Shown: in pieces, positions 26,684-35,453 of the stretch | Numbering within the stretch: the stretch's first letter is position 1 | Layout: each line of letters starts with the position of its first letter | DNA from: CBDCZY01 sp965224745 | GTDB taxonomy: Bacteria > Pseudomonadota > Gammaproteobacteria > Methylococcales > Methylomonadaceae | DNA: 64,000 nt | NCBI GenBank assembly: GCA_965224745.1 | Contig: CBDCZY010000004.1 | Span: forward strand, 248,001-312,000 | Reading direction: 5' to 3' | Notes under the pieces: model-generated | Database searches by the model: none | Told to the model about the DNA's origin: nothing | Seen by the model: only the letters and a program-made list of their open reading frames with translations | Program-made: the position numbers and the translations under genes

Positions 26684-26950
26684 ATGAAAAAAAGAGCTGC
26701 AGTTATGCTTTTAAGCGGTTTGGGTGTTTTATCCCAAGCTAACGCGTTGACATTAACACCTGTTTCATTAGCAGATGACTCATCCGGCATGAGTATTAAT
26801 CATAAAATTAGCAAGACCAGTGATAAGCTTAGCAATACTTTTCTAAGCAATGAAGCAATCAATTTTAAAGTCGACATTACCATAGGAAATAATGATGTAG
26901 GTAAGGCTGGTAAACTTTTTTTGCTAGCGCAAGTCGATGCGGATTGGTGA
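26684..26950 (+). CDS. Truncated exported protein
   Basis: An 88-residue frame with a good ribosome site (AGGAG) and a signal peptide (AAVMLLSGLGVLSQANALT). It contains NEAINFKVDITIGNNDVGKA, a beta-sandwich start seen in exported repeat proteins. It stops abruptly where a resolvase-like fragment begins, so the rest of the gene was probably lost. The IS30 tip lies only 44 bp upstream and may have replaced the original promoter. Confidence 0.5.
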   Translation: MKKRAAVMLLSGLGVLSQANALTLTPVSLADDSSGMSINHKISKTSDKLSNTFLSNEAINFKVDITIGNNDVGKAGKLFLLAQVDADW

Positions 26951-27185
26951 CTTTTGCAGAATTCGAGCGTGCGATGCTGCGTGAGCGCACGCGCAATGGT
27001 TTTTAAATGCGGCACGAAAACAAGGTCGGGTCGGTGGCCGCCGCCCAAAACTCAAAGCGCATCAGTAAGAGGAAATCATTAATCTGGTCAATTCTGGTCA
27101 GAAAAACGTAGCAGATGCTGCTAGGTTATTTAATTTCCATAATGCTACCGTATCGAGTATTCTCCAGCGAAACAAGATTCCTTAA
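26944..27185 (+). pseudogene. Serine recombinase (resolvase/invertase) C-terminal remnant
   Basis: The plus strand reads TFAEFERAMLRERTRNG, the conserved end of the resolvase catalytic domain. After a frameshift it reads NAARKQGRVGGRRPKLKAHQ, then a stop, then EEIINLVNSGQKNVADAARL and ATVSSILQRNKIP, the helix-turn-helix of Tn3/Pin-type recombinases. It is a dead fragment joined to the end of the exported-protein gene. Confidence 0.75.
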
Positions 27186-27284
27186 CCGGGTTTTGTGTTC
27201 CATTGCTCCCTAAACCCCAGCGTTCAAATACCACTTTCTTTTGCTTATCTTTAGAATGTTGCAATATTACAACTGAACATCCTG

Positions 27285-27920
27285 CTAAATTGCATCGCCA
27301 CTACTGAGAAACAGCACCAGCTTTTCATCCTCATCTCCCAGTGGTTTTATGGTAACGTTTGGGAAACTTTCAGCGATATTGACTATTAACTGAGACAGTC
27401 TAGTTTGTAGCTCTATAGGATCGTCCTGCCAAATCTCGACACGGCATTGCGATGACCGGCATTCAATTTGGTCGATAAACAAACCTTCCGACTCCATAGT
27501 TTGGGTTAGTTCAAAGAAGTCGTCAGTGGCCTGCTTCGACCACGTCTGATCCGTCACTTCTGCAACGAACTCGGCTTCAAAATCAGTTTCCGTTTGAGCG
27601 GGTGGAGATTGATCTGGTTGTGTAAACGAAACACCACTAGTCTTTAACAGCATTTCAAAATCGGCTAGTTTGGTTTTAACCTTGCTCATTTCCTGATAAA
27701 GCTGTGCCACTTTATTTTCAAGGTTTTTATTGGAATTGGTTTCCGTATTAGCTAATCTCTCAATGGTATTTTTGGAACCAAGCTTTTCTGTCGTAAATTC
27801 ATCGGAGGTGCTTGTGATCATTGTGGTCAGCGACTCGTTAGGTAATAAGTTGGAGTAACCACCCCAAAAGATGGCTGCTCCAGCTATCATCGCCAACAAC
27901 CCTGTGAATATAATTTTCAT
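27285..27920 (-). CDS. Membrane-anchored periplasmic protein with CRSSQCRVE motif
   Basis: About 211 residues from MKIIFTGLLAMIAGAAIFWGG at 27,920, preferred over the longer start at 27,980 because it gives a normal N-terminal membrane segment and avoids overlap. A coiled-coil (NKNLENKVAQLYQEMSKVKT) precedes a C-terminal domain with the pattern QIECRSSQCRVEI. The same two-Cys pattern (VDCRATMCRLEL) occurs in the protein at 39,561-40,262, so these are paralogues. The Cys pair may form a disulfide in the periplasm. Function unknown. It follows the gene at 28,524 and is probably in the same sigma-54-driven transcript. Confidence 0.65.
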   Translation of the reverse strand: MKIIFTGLLAMIAGAAIFWGGYSNLLPNESLTTMITSTSDEFTTEKLGSKNTIERLANTETNSNKNLENKVAQLYQEMSKVKTKLADFEMLLKTSGVSFTQPDQSPPAQTETDFEAEFVAEVTDQTWSKQATDDFFELTQTMESEGLFIDQIECRSSQCRVEIWQDDPIELQTRLSQLIVNIAESFPNVTIKPLGDEDEKLVLFLSSGDAI

Positions 27921-27954
27921 GGCTTTTCTCTTGGCTGTTAACCGTTGAATCTGA

Positions 27955-28524
27955 TTATTTGGTATACCCAAGCAGCTCATGTACCTTGTAGTTCATAATG
28001 CCGGACTTGGGTGGCAAATTACAGGTGATGGTGTATTCCCCGGAAAATCGAGATGTGCTAATGGCGTTATCGTTGAACAAATATAACTTTCCTTGATTGA
28101 TACTGGAAACGGATGCCGAACTAACAATCTTGCCTTCACCGTTTAAGCTCCACAAAAAGCAAGTCAGTCGCTTTCCGTAGATGGGATTGAATACTTCTAC
28201 TGCGAAAAGTTTGATACCATCCAGTCGCTCGCTGGAATCGCGTACCACAGGACAAGTAACCTCGCGCGTACTAGAAGAATTATTCTTAAATATGGCGAGT
28301 CCGGATGTAAAATCTCCCCACAGCTTTCCATCCACTGGTCGGCACTGTTTCCCAGCATAGATTTTTTCATCAATAATAGGTTGGGCTGGCTGTAAATTAT
28401 CCGGATTATATTTACAACTGATAGGCGTTAAATAGCAGTACCAGGATCGTGCAAAGGCACTCTCAGCGGCAAAAGTTAGCATCAGCAAGACAAACAATTG
28501 AAATAGTTTAAATTGTGTTTTCAT
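27955..28524 (-). CDS. Small secreted protein downstream of a sigma-54 promoter
   Basis: About 189 residues from MKTQFKLFQLFVLLMLTFAA, a clear signal peptide ending near ESAFA. The ATG at 28,524 is preferred because GAGGAA lies 6-8 nt upstream; an ATG two codons earlier is also possible. The mature part has several Cys (CYLTPISCKYNP, CRPVDGK, REVTCPVV, RLTCFLW, YTITCNLPP), as in an extracellular beta-rich protein. No known family recognised. It sits ~70 bp downstream of a strong -24/-12 promoter and a 35-bp upstream element shared with two other secreted-protein loci. Confidence 0.65.
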   Translation of the reverse strand: MKTQFKLFQLFVLLMLTFAAESAFARSWYCYLTPISCKYNPDNLQPAQPIIDEKIYAGKQCRPVDGKLWGDFTSGLAIFKNNSSSTREVTCPVVRDSSERLDGIKLFAVEVFNPIYGKRLTCFLWSLNGEGKIVSSASVSSINQGKLYLFNDNAISTSRFSGEYTITCNLPPKSGIMNYKVHELLGYTK

Positions 28525-28595
28525 CGTCATTTCCTCATTGGCTGTAAACGTTTAATAAAAAATAGGTATCAACAACAGTGCTACAACCAAGTAAA

Positions 28596-28611
28596 TGCAG
28601 GAGCCATGCCA
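28596..28611 (-). promoter_or_regulatory. Sigma-54 promoter of the 28,524 gene
   Basis: The minus strand reads TGGCATGGCTCCTGCA: GG and GC are 12 bases apart, as the -24/-12 consensus (TGGCAC-N5-TTGC) requires. Transcription should start around 28,584. About 14 nt after TGC comes TTGTAGCACTGTT, also found at the 62,044 promoter. Confidence 0.85.
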
Positions 28612-28706
28612 AAGCCTTAAAAAGGCCAAAATGTCTTATAAACTGTTGTTATTTATAGTTTATATTTTCTGTCTAAAAAATTTAGCAAGACCAAATAAAT
28701 TGAACG

Positions 28707-28741
28707 CTACGAAATATCGGTACCGCACCGAAATATCGTAA
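28707..28741 (-). promoter_or_regulatory. 35-bp upstream activator element, site A
   Basis: Read on the minus strand it begins TTACGATATTTCG and ends CCGATATTTCGTAG, two near-palindromic CGATATTTCG blocks 19 bp apart. It aligns without gaps to 31,282-31,316 and 61,910-61,944. It ends 95 bp upstream of the -24 box of the sigma-54 promoter, a usual enhancer position. The rest of 28,531-29,003 holds no gene I can support. Confidence 0.85.
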
Positions 28742-29003
28742 AAAAAGCTGCTGACAAAAGTGGGAAAATTTTTTGATGATGACTTGTAAAAATGACCATG
28801 CACTTTAGTAAAGTTTGTGCATGAACTAATTAGGTGAACTGGATTCATTATCTGCTTCAATTGTCTTGAGTTTCGAGCAGACAATACCAGGGTGAAACTA
28901 ACAGGCTATGGAGCAATTATATTTCTAGGACCTTTAGAAATAGAAAAAAATTTGGTCGCGTAGTCAGAAAGCTCTAGAAACCCTCGCCTTCCATTTTCTT
29001 CTA

Positions 29004-29535
29004 CTACTTTATTTCTAAAGCAATCTTGGTCGCAGCGTGAGTGGTGGGATATGTATTATTTTTCAAAATGAGGCATTTCTCCATGCTGAAATTGATTAGA
29101 ACCTGTCCGGATTTTTCTACCCTGTTCTCGTGAACAACAACGAATCCTCTGCGTTCAAAAAAGGGTTTGGCGACCAATGAAGCCTGAACATAGAATCCTG
29201 GCATATTGCGTGCCTTAGCAAAAATCTCAATATTACAATACAGCAAGCAAGCTACACCTTTGCCTTGTTACTCCGGATGTGTATAAACGCAGTCAATATG
29301 CCCATCGGGTTCCACCAGTGCGATAAAACCAACGACTTTGCCATTAACAATGGCTAGATAGGTTTTTTTCTGGCCAATCTCAAGCGTCAAAAATCATAAT
29401 CCGGCGGTATCGGTGCCCACACCTCTTTTTGCTCACTGGAGTAAAGCGTCGGATCGATTGCATGAAAACTGAACAATAAACCAGTTCCACAATTTCTTCA
29501 GCACGACCAGTCGTATAATTTCGAATTTCCATCAT
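29004..29535 (-). pseudogene. GNAT-family acetyltransferase, broken
   Basis: The minus strand from ATG at ~29,535 reads MMEIRNYTTGRAEEIVELV, then YLAIVNGKVVGFIALVEPDG and HIDCVYTHPE, a stop (TAA) where Tyr is expected before QGKGVACLL, and finally ARNMPGFYVQASLVAKPFFE. This is a complete GNAT acetyltransferase outline with two frameshifts and one stop. No function remains. Confidence 0.8.
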
Positions 29536-29771
29536 TATTCCTAACGTCAGTCATTACAAGGCAATCAACTAAATGAGCTGAAGTTTCCCAGTTTTTATCG
29601 GGGACTAATATTAGCAAATTCTAATTTTTAAAAATATTAGTATTCGCTAATGTTTGTTTTGACTTCATTTTATCATTTAAAAAACAATAAGTTATGAGTG
29701 AATGAGGCGCAGTTTTACTGTATAATAAAAGATGATAACTCATTGATTATACAAATAAAACGACCTCATTC
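29536..29771. other. AT-rich intergenic stretch with inverted repeats
   Basis: Holds CTAATATTAGC/GCTAAT-type inverted segments at 29,607-29,660 and a GAATGAGG ... CCTCATTC pair at ~29,701-29,771, probably the tip region of the transposon whose remnant follows. No gene. Confidence 0.4.
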
Positions 29772-29998
29772 ATGTTCATTCTACGCGATATTTTACTTCC
29801 GCTCAAAACCCATTTCTCTAACACCAACTTAGGACGCGAACGTGTCGCCCTGTTCGTCTACACCCTTCTGTCCATCACCGTTCCTTTCACTTCGTCAGAC
29901 ATCCAATTGCTATCGCTGCCTTGAGACGTTGTTTGGCATTAAGATCAAGAAAAAGCGCTTTTATACCTTTATGGCCTCTCCCGCTTTACCTTGGTTTA
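29772..29998 (+). pseudogene. DDE transposase remnant
   Basis: Begins MFILRDILLPLKTHFSNTNL then GRERVALFVYTLLSITVPF. After a frameshift/stop it gives LFGIKIKKKRFYTFMASPAL. This is the N-terminus of an IS4-like transposase broken off by the small element that follows at 29,999. Confidence 0.6.
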
Positions 29999-30154
29999 GA
30001 AACGCGCATGAAATAACTTGAACAATTGATGCAGGGTTTTTGTTCATATTTAAGGCGCGAAAACAGGCGCATAGTGAGCTATGTAACTGTTTTCGCAACA
30101 CCGAAGATGATCAAAAAGACAAGTCAATTGTTCAAGTTATTTCATGCACGTTCC
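29999..30154. mobile_element. Miniature inverted-repeat element (MITE-like), copy 1, 156 bp
   Basis: The terminal arms CATGAAATAACTTGAACAAT (30,007 onward) and its exact complement (ending 30,146) form ~24-bp perfect inverted ends. An inner palindrome surrounds GCGAAAACAG...CTGTTTTCGC. A diverged copy lies at 61,645-61,807. No coding capacity. Confidence 0.8.
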
Positions 30155-30236
30155 TTAGTTTGTGGAGAACTGTTTGGAATCTTATTCCGTCACCTCAAAC
30201 AGACGGATGCATTATCGTGGCACTGGATGACTTCAT

Positions 30237-30980
30237 TTTCAATTGATTGAAATGGACAGCAAAAGTAATCCCGAGCCTGCTGTTATAAAAGCTGCAGTGC
30301 TTAAAGCCAAAGCGATCATCAAGGATTTTAAGCCTGATGTGGTAATTTCTTGTGATGATAATGCTGCGAAATACTTGATCGAACCTTTCTATAAAAACAA
30401 TGACTTGCCGATTGTTTTTTACGGTATCAATTGGGATGCCTCTATTTATGGCTTCCCGTTTAACAATATGACGGGTACCGTTGAAGTCGCCCTGATTTCT
30501 GAAATACTCAGGCATCTTCAAAAATACGCCAAAGGCAATCGCATCGGCTTTCTGGGAGGTGACCGCTTATCGGAACGAAAAAATCGACATTATTACCAAA
30601 AAAGATTTTCTATCGATTTTGCTAAAACCTATTTCGCCAGCAGTTTCGAAGAATGGCAGCGCCATTTTGTCAAATTACAAGATGAAGTGGATATGCTCAT
30701 CACCACACTCATGTTGGCATTACAAACTGGGATGATGCAACTGCAAAATCTTTCGTTGAGAAACATGTCAAGATACCGGTCGCCACCGAACACGAATGGG
30801 AAATGCCTTATGCATTGTCGGTATCACGAAGGATTATAGAGAGAAGGGTCTCTGGCCTGGTCATGCGGCTTTAAAAATACTCACAGGCTTTCCACCCAAC
30901 AACATTCCCGCCAGTTCCAACAAAAAGGGCAAATTGTTCTTCAAACAGTTGCGGTGATTGCTACTCAAGATTGTGTCTAA
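30237..30980 (+). pseudogene. ABC-type substrate-binding protein fragment, fused to a methyltransferase tail
   Basis: From LIEMDSKSNPEPAVIK on, it closely follows residues ~65-300 of the intact protein at 55,835-56,800 (for example AKYLIEPFYK and GFLGGDRLSERKN). The N-terminus is missing, and frameshifts lie near 30,705 and 30,815. At ~30,946 it switches to TVAVIATQDCV and a stop, the same ending as the methyltransferase at 34,649-35,434. It is therefore a rearranged remnant of a second signalling locus. Confidence 0.88.
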
Positions 30981-30997
30981 AATCATATGCAGCACCT

Positions 30998-31265
30998 TCA
31001 CGTGCCTAAATGACTTAATATTGATTCTGAAATGGTGCATGGCTTATAGTCGCTTTCTTTTGTCAGCGCTGAAAGCGTTTCCAGTTGATCCACACACTGC
31101 CAGAGTAGAATAAATTGTCGTAAGTAGATTTGGCCTGTGGTCTCGAATTTTTTGATAGTTGCGGCCGGAACGGTGCTGCGTTTGGCCAAAGCTCGACGGG
31201 AAAACTTCATTCAATTGCGCTTGAGTTGTATCGATTCAGCGAGTTGTTGCTGCAAACGCATCCAC
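30998..31265 (-). pseudogene. XRE-type helix-turn-helix regulator remnant
   Basis: The minus strand reads WMRLQQQLAESIQLKRN, a stop, then MKFSRRALAKRSTVPAATIK and KFETTGQIYLRQFILLWQCV, a typical HTH_XRE domain of antitoxin-like regulators, ending early near 30,998. The upstream stop and the lack of a partner gene suggest a dead remnant. Confidence 0.6.
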
Positions 31266-31281
31266 ATCGAGCCACTCGGTT

Positions 31282-31316
31282 TTACGATATTTCGCTAAGG
31301 TCACGTTATTTCGTTA
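31282..31316 (+). promoter_or_regulatory. 35-bp upstream activator element, site B
   Basis: Starts TTACGATATTTCG and ends ACGTTATTTCGTTA, with 8 bases between. Same length and layout as sites A and C. It ends 98 bp upstream of the -24 box at 31,415. Confidence 0.88.
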
Positions 31317-31414
31317 GTATTGTTTCCGTTTTCAAAACTGATAATTTTCCAAATTAAAAAATATATTTATATAAAACAAATACATATATTTATTCTGCGC
31401 ATATGTTTAGTAAA

Positions 31415-31430
31415 TGGCACAGCTTCTGCC
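31415..31430 (+). promoter_or_regulatory. Sigma-54 promoter of the 31,502 gene
   Basis: TGGCACAGCTTCTGCC has the exact GG-N10-GC spacing of -24/-12 promoters. The predicted start, near 31,441, lies ~60 bp before the ATG at 31,502. A CTGTAG follows at the same distance as in the other two promoters. Confidence 0.88.
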
Positions 31431-31501
31431 TTAATCCAGCTGTAGTTTGATTAAAGCTACAAATTTTTATATTTGATTATTATTTTTACAGGAGATTTAT
31501 C

Positions 31502-32101
31502 ATGAAAACCAATTTAGCTCGTAATTTATCCTCCCTTACTGTATTGGGGAAAGCCTCTTTGATCGTTGCAAGTGTTATTACATCGAGTTCCAGCTGGGCG
31601 TTTGATCCAGAGCGTGCCTGGACTGCCACAGGCTCGAGCGGGACTGTGGACGAAGCCAGGCAGGATATTAGTTTGCACCTAAACCACGCCAGCCTGGTTC
31701 GAAAACCAGAGGGTACGTTCTCCTCTGGCACAATACGTTACAACGTGACTGCGGTCGATAATCTGTTCTACGGTACGCATCCGATTATGGCGCTGACTTA
31801 TAAAGACAATGGTCCGGACTCCAGGCTGCTTGCCCGTCTGTGGGAAGTAAATCTCGAGACCGGCAGGGGGCGTCCGGTCTTAGAATTAGATAGTGACGAT
31901 TTCCCACAAACCAGGGTGAAACAACAACAAGAGGTTAGGTACTGCGACGAAACATTTGATGAGCGTAACTTTGATTTCGAAACGAATGCATATTACGTTG
32001 AAGTTTCTATGAGTCAAAAAAATACTCGTGATAAGGTTAGACTGGAAGCCATAAGCGTTTCAACTGAGAATTGCCCTCAAAATCCTACTCCCCCCCTCTA
32101 A
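31502..32101 (+). CDS. Secreted protein, first of a tandem pair, sigma-54 controlled
   Basis: A 199-residue protein with ribosome site AGGAG and a signal peptide (VLGKASLIVASVITSSSSWAF). The mature part is beta-rich with features shared with the next gene: GTVDE, FSSGTIRYNVTAVDNLF, MALTYKDN, and ETGRGR followed by SDDFP. A Cys lies near each end of the C-terminal region (RYCDE, TENCPQ). No known family recognised. It is the first gene after a -24/-12 promoter and the shared 35-bp element. Confidence 0.65.
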   Translation: MKTNLARNLSSLTVLGKASLIVASVITSSSSWAFDPERAWTATGSSGTVDEARQDISLHLNHASLVRKPEGTFSSGTIRYNVTAVDNLFYGTHPIMALTYKDNGPDSRLLARLWEVNLETGRGRPVLELDSDDFPQTRVKQQQEVRYCDETFDERNFDFETNAYYVEVSMSQKNTRDKVRLEAISVSTENCPQNPTPPL

Positions 32102-32231
32102 ATCGAGGTAACGATACCAGCAGGATGAGTTCGAAAAACTGCTTACATTGATTGCCTACCTTAGACGTTCTGCAGGAGGCAATCAAGAATTTATCGATTA
32201 ATTCAATTACAAAATTTATAGGAAAATTATC

Positions 32232-32807
32232 ATGAAAAACCAATCATCTCAAAATTTATCGTCCCTTACGGCATTATCAAAGGGATTATTAATCGCAGTC
32301 GGCATTATTACTTCCTTTTCCAGTTGGGCGTTTGATTCAGATCGAGCCTGGACAACGGTGGGCTCGACTGGGACTGTTGACGAAAGAAGTATAGATATAA
32401 CTTTGGATCACCAAAACGCCAGGCTGGTTTCAAAACCTGAAGGTAAGTTCTCTTCTGGCACAATTCGTTATAACGTGACTGCGGTCGATAATCTGTTCTT
32501 TGCTACGACTCCGATTATGGAGCTGACTTATAAAGACAGTAATCCAATTGCCCGAGTGTTTGCACGACTGATAAAAATGGATCTCAAGACAGGCAGGGGT
32601 CGTACAGTTTTAAAGTTCGACAGCAACGATTTTCCGGAGTCACCAAACACACAAAAGCAAAGAGTTGTTCCAAGATGCGAAAATCGACATTCTTTTAATT
32701 TCAAAAAATATGCGTATTACGTTGATGTCTCCCTATCACATAAAAATAACGGTGGGGACGCATCACTGGATGCCATACGGATTTCGACTCTGAGGTGTGT
32801 TAGCTAG
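32232..32807 (+). CDS. Secreted protein, second of a tandem pair
   Basis: A 191-residue paralogue of the preceding gene, sharing its signal peptide style (LLIAVGIITSFSSWAF), FSSGTIRYNVTAVDNLF, LTYKDSNP and ETGRGRTVLKFDSNDFP. No separate sigma-54 promoter is seen in the 130-bp gap, so it is probably co-transcribed. Tandem duplication with moderate divergence suggests selection for dose or for variation of a surface or extracellular protein. Confidence 0.62.
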   Translation: MKNQSSQNLSSLTALSKGLLIAVGIITSFSSWAFDSDRAWTTVGSTGTVDERSIDITLDHQNARLVSKPEGKFSSGTIRYNVTAVDNLFFATTPIMELTYKDSNPIARVFARLIKMDLKTGRGRTVLKFDSNDFPESPNTQKQRVVPRCENRHSFNFKKYAYYVDVSLSHKNNGGDASLDAIRISTLRCVS

Positions 32808-33228
32808 TTGCTATTGTTGTGCTCTTGGTGGTGAGCGAGTGGGGATGTTGTAAGGCATCCCCCCCCATCCTGATTATTTGCAGAGAATGGACTAGCCAGC
32901 AATTGGAGTCACCCATTAGACGTATCGGTGTCAATAGGTATTACTCATTTCTGCCAGGCATATCGGCATTGTGGATAAGGCAATCAAGGCTGGAACTTTT
33001 TCCTTGTTAATCGCTAGGCGCGCGCCGTTTGAGCGCTTCAATCACAATGCGCGTAGCGTCTCCTTCGGTACCCACCTCAATGGATTACCCTGATTCACTC
33101 CACAACACAGCATTATTCATTAACAAACCCATCGTATTGACAATCATCGCACCCGTTATGTCGATGTATTGGTGTCGGAAAACGATCCGCACCAGTCACC
33201 CATCTGGATCAAGGCCGAACACAGTATT
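32808..33228. other. Intergenic stretch with a possible broken gene
   Basis: Plus-strand segments such as KAIKAGTFSLLIARRAPFER and RTRYVDVLVSENDPHQSPIW read plausibly but are split by stops and frameshifts. The sequence ends at the insertion sequence at 33,229. I do not recognise the family. Confidence 0.35.
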
Positions 33229-34604
33229 TTCCAATTCAGAAATGAGTCTGAAATGTGCATAAAAGTTAAGCCATTTTTTTCTGTTCAAAAATCTGGTTAA
33301 AAAGTTTCTGTCTTTCTTTTTTTAGGATTATAGCGGCCTGATTATCGGTTATTGCCATGGCAACCTGATCGAGTATCGCAAAGCTTATTCCCGGTTTCAA
33401 ATATTTTTCACTGTCAGGTAGTGATTTGAGTTTGTCATAAGGTGTCATCATGTTTTTATAGGGGTATTGCTTAGACTGCTTTCCTTTATCGTCGGTGATG
33501 ATTTCAGGATAAAAGCAGGGCCTGTGATAGTTAACATAGGGGTACAAATACTTGATATTGAATTCATTCAGCCTCGCAGCCCATCTTTGTGGGATATGGG
33601 TATAGCCAAAAACCTTTCTGACCACCGCGGCATTTTTGCCTTCAACCAGTGCATTATCATTGGTTTGTCGGGATCGTGATTTGGTCATTTCAATCAATAG
33701 CTTATTTAACAGGTTCTCTACGGGCTTGTTGATATATTCTGACCCATTGTCAGAGTGAAAACCTTTGATGATAAAGGGAAAAGTTTCCAGTATTTGTTCA
33801 AGCACGGGGATTAAAAAGTGTTCGCTGATTTTTTCAACGGATAAGATCATTTCAAACTGAGTGACTTCATCAACTACATTGATATGATAAACGCCTTTTT
33901 GCTTGTCCTGGTCGCCCTGGTGAACGGTATCAACGCGAAGGTATCCTGGCTGACCGTTGGCTTGTGGTTTTCTTTTGTCGCCAATGGCGATCTGCCTGGG
34001 TTTGGTTTTTTCAAAGTCTCTGCGCTGTAACTGATAGGTTTTTGATGCCCTCAGATTGTAGAGGTGTGAAACAGAGATTGTCGCCAGCTTTTGATACTGC
34101 TTCTCTCCGTACACCTGATAGGAACGCTCAATAAGCTTTTTCACGGCATGACCACAAGGTTTTTCATGCCATTCATCAATGTCTGCCAATAATCGAATAT
34201 CGCGCTGAGAATATTTTCGGTTGAAACCATTGCCTCTTGCTGGGCTGTACCTGACGTAACCGGTCTTTCGGTACTGCGCGATGAGACGTGTCATCTGCTG
34301 GCGGGAATAACCGGTTAGCTTAATCAGAAACCGACTAATGATGCCCTTGTCTTTTTTATTGCAGGACAGGTAGTTGAATTTAACGAGTCCCTTTTGGATC
34401 AATTGATACCGCTCAGCTTTATTACCCGGTATCGAATAGGCTATCGATTGGTTGCCCTGTAAAAAGGATTCGAGGTGCTCTATTTGGGTTAAATTATCGA
34501 TGTTCATAATCATTTTCATAAAGTGGATTATGAACAGAAAAGCTATTTCAGGCTCATTTTATACTGGAAATAAGGAGTCGTTTCAGACTCATTTCATATT
34601 GGAC
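33229..34604 (-). mobile_element. Insertion sequence with an integrase-core transposase (~1.38 kb)
   Basis: The tips share CCAATTCAGAAATGAGTCTG (left) and CCAATATGAAATGAGTCTG (read inward from the right), followed by further AAATGAG-CTGAAA repeats inside the right end. One transposase gene is carried on the minus strand. It lies between the secreted-protein pair and the methyltransferase gene. Confidence 0.75.
33266..34519 (-). CDS. Integrase-core (DDE) transposase, IS481-like
   Basis: A 417-residue protein. An N-terminal HTH region (RFLIKLTGYSRQQMTRLIAQ) precedes an rve integrase core with LRVDTVHQGDQ (Asp), IKGFHSDNGSEYIN (Asp) and NDNALVEGKNAAVVRK (Glu). The frame is intact. Family assignment is by general resemblance. 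Confidence 0.8.
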   Translation of the reverse strand: MKMIMNIDNLTQIEHLESFLQGNQSIAYSIPGNKAERYQLIQKGLVKFNYLSCNKKDKGIISRFLIKLTGYSRQQMTRLIAQYRKTGYVRYSPARGNGFNRKYSQRDIRLLADIDEWHEKPCGHAVKKLIERSYQVYGEKQYQKLATISVSHLYNLRASKTYQLQRRDFEKTKPRQIAIGDKRKPQANGQPGYLRVDTVHQGDQDKQKGVYHINVVDEVTQFEMILSVEKISEHFLIPVLEQILETFPFIIKGFHSDNGSEYINKPVENLLNKLLIEMTKSRSRQTNDNALVEGKNAAVVRKVFGYTHIPQRWAARLNEFNIKYLYPYVNYHRPCFYPEIITDDKGKQSKQYPYKNMMTPYDKLKSLPDSEKYLKPGISFAILDQVAMAITDNQAAIILKKERQKLFNQIFEQKKMA

Positions 34605-34648
34605 AAGACTCCAATTTGTAACGACTTACTTATTTTGAACGAGCTAAT

Positions 34649-35434
34649 ATGAACGATTATATATTTACAAATAACGATACAGACACCGAGTTTGCACGCC
34701 TTCAAATGATTGAAGCAGCTCTCGACCCCATGACGATCAAAGCCCTGGAGCAAACCGGCATCCAGGCCGGTTGGGATTGCCTAGAACTTGGAGCAGGTGC
34801 TGGCTCTATTGTCCATTGGATGGGGCGTCGAGTTGGGTTAAACGGAAAGGCTGTGGCTATTGATAAAAATACACATTATTTAAACCAATTTGTTGAACCT
34901 CCCTATGAGGTTATTGAGGGAAATATTTCCCAACTGAAGCTAAGTCAAACGTTTGATTTGATTCATTGCCGATATGTATTGATTCATAACCGCGACACTC
35001 ATAGTATCTTGAAAAAACTTAAAAGCTGGCTAAAACCAGGTGGATTTATTGTTATTGAGGAACCCGATTTCACCTCAGCCAAATTCCTTAATCAAACATC
35101 GTCTGCCTGTATCCAACGGGTCAATTCGGCAATTTGTCATATGTTTTCCGATTTGGGATTTAATCCAGGCTATGGTTTGACAATTCCAACCCGGATTGCA
35201 GAACAAGGGTTTTCGATTACTTCAACCCAATCAACGCTCCACCTTGCTGTTGGCAATTCACCTATAGCCAGAATGATGGGAGAATCAGCCCGCGTACTCA
35301 GCGAAGAATATATTGCAACCGGAGAGGTTGATACAACAGATATCAAGAGCTACATCGAGTACACCTATAATAGCGATTATTGGTTGGTCTTTTATACAAC
35401 TGTTGCGGTAATTGCTACTCAAGATTGTATTTAA
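34649..35434 (+). CDS. SAM-dependent class I methyltransferase
   Basis: A 261-residue protein. The SAM-binding motif CLELGAGAGSIVHWMGRR is followed by the acidic AVAIDKN, then FDLIHCRYVLIHN and LKPGGFIVIEEPDF, the standard motifs I-III of class I methyltransferases. The substrate is unknown. Its last residues (AVIATQDCI) recur at the end of the substrate-binding protein remnant at 30,237-30,980, which shows that this gene once lay beside a copy of the signalling locus. Its upstream region has been replaced by the insertion sequence ending at 34,604. Confidence 0.82.
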   Translation: MNDYIFTNNDTDTEFARLQMIEAALDPMTIKALEQTGIQAGWDCLELGAGAGSIVHWMGRRVGLNGKAVAIDKNTHYLNQFVEPPYEVIEGNISQLKLSQTFDLIHCRYVLIHNRDTHSILKKLKSWLKPGGFIVIEEPDFTSAKFLNQTSSACIQRVNSAICHMFSDLGFNPGYGLTIPTRIAEQGFSITSTQSTLHLAVGNSPIARMMGESARVLSEEYIATGEVDTTDIKSYIEYTYNSDYWLVFYTTVAVIATQDCI

Positions 35435-35453
35435 AATTAACGAGGCTGGTCGG

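Noticed and set aside
30220..30240. Possible sigma-54 promoter GTGGCACTGGATGACTTC
   Set aside because: The -24-like part is present, but no GC lies at the required -12 distance and there is no 35-bp element upstream.
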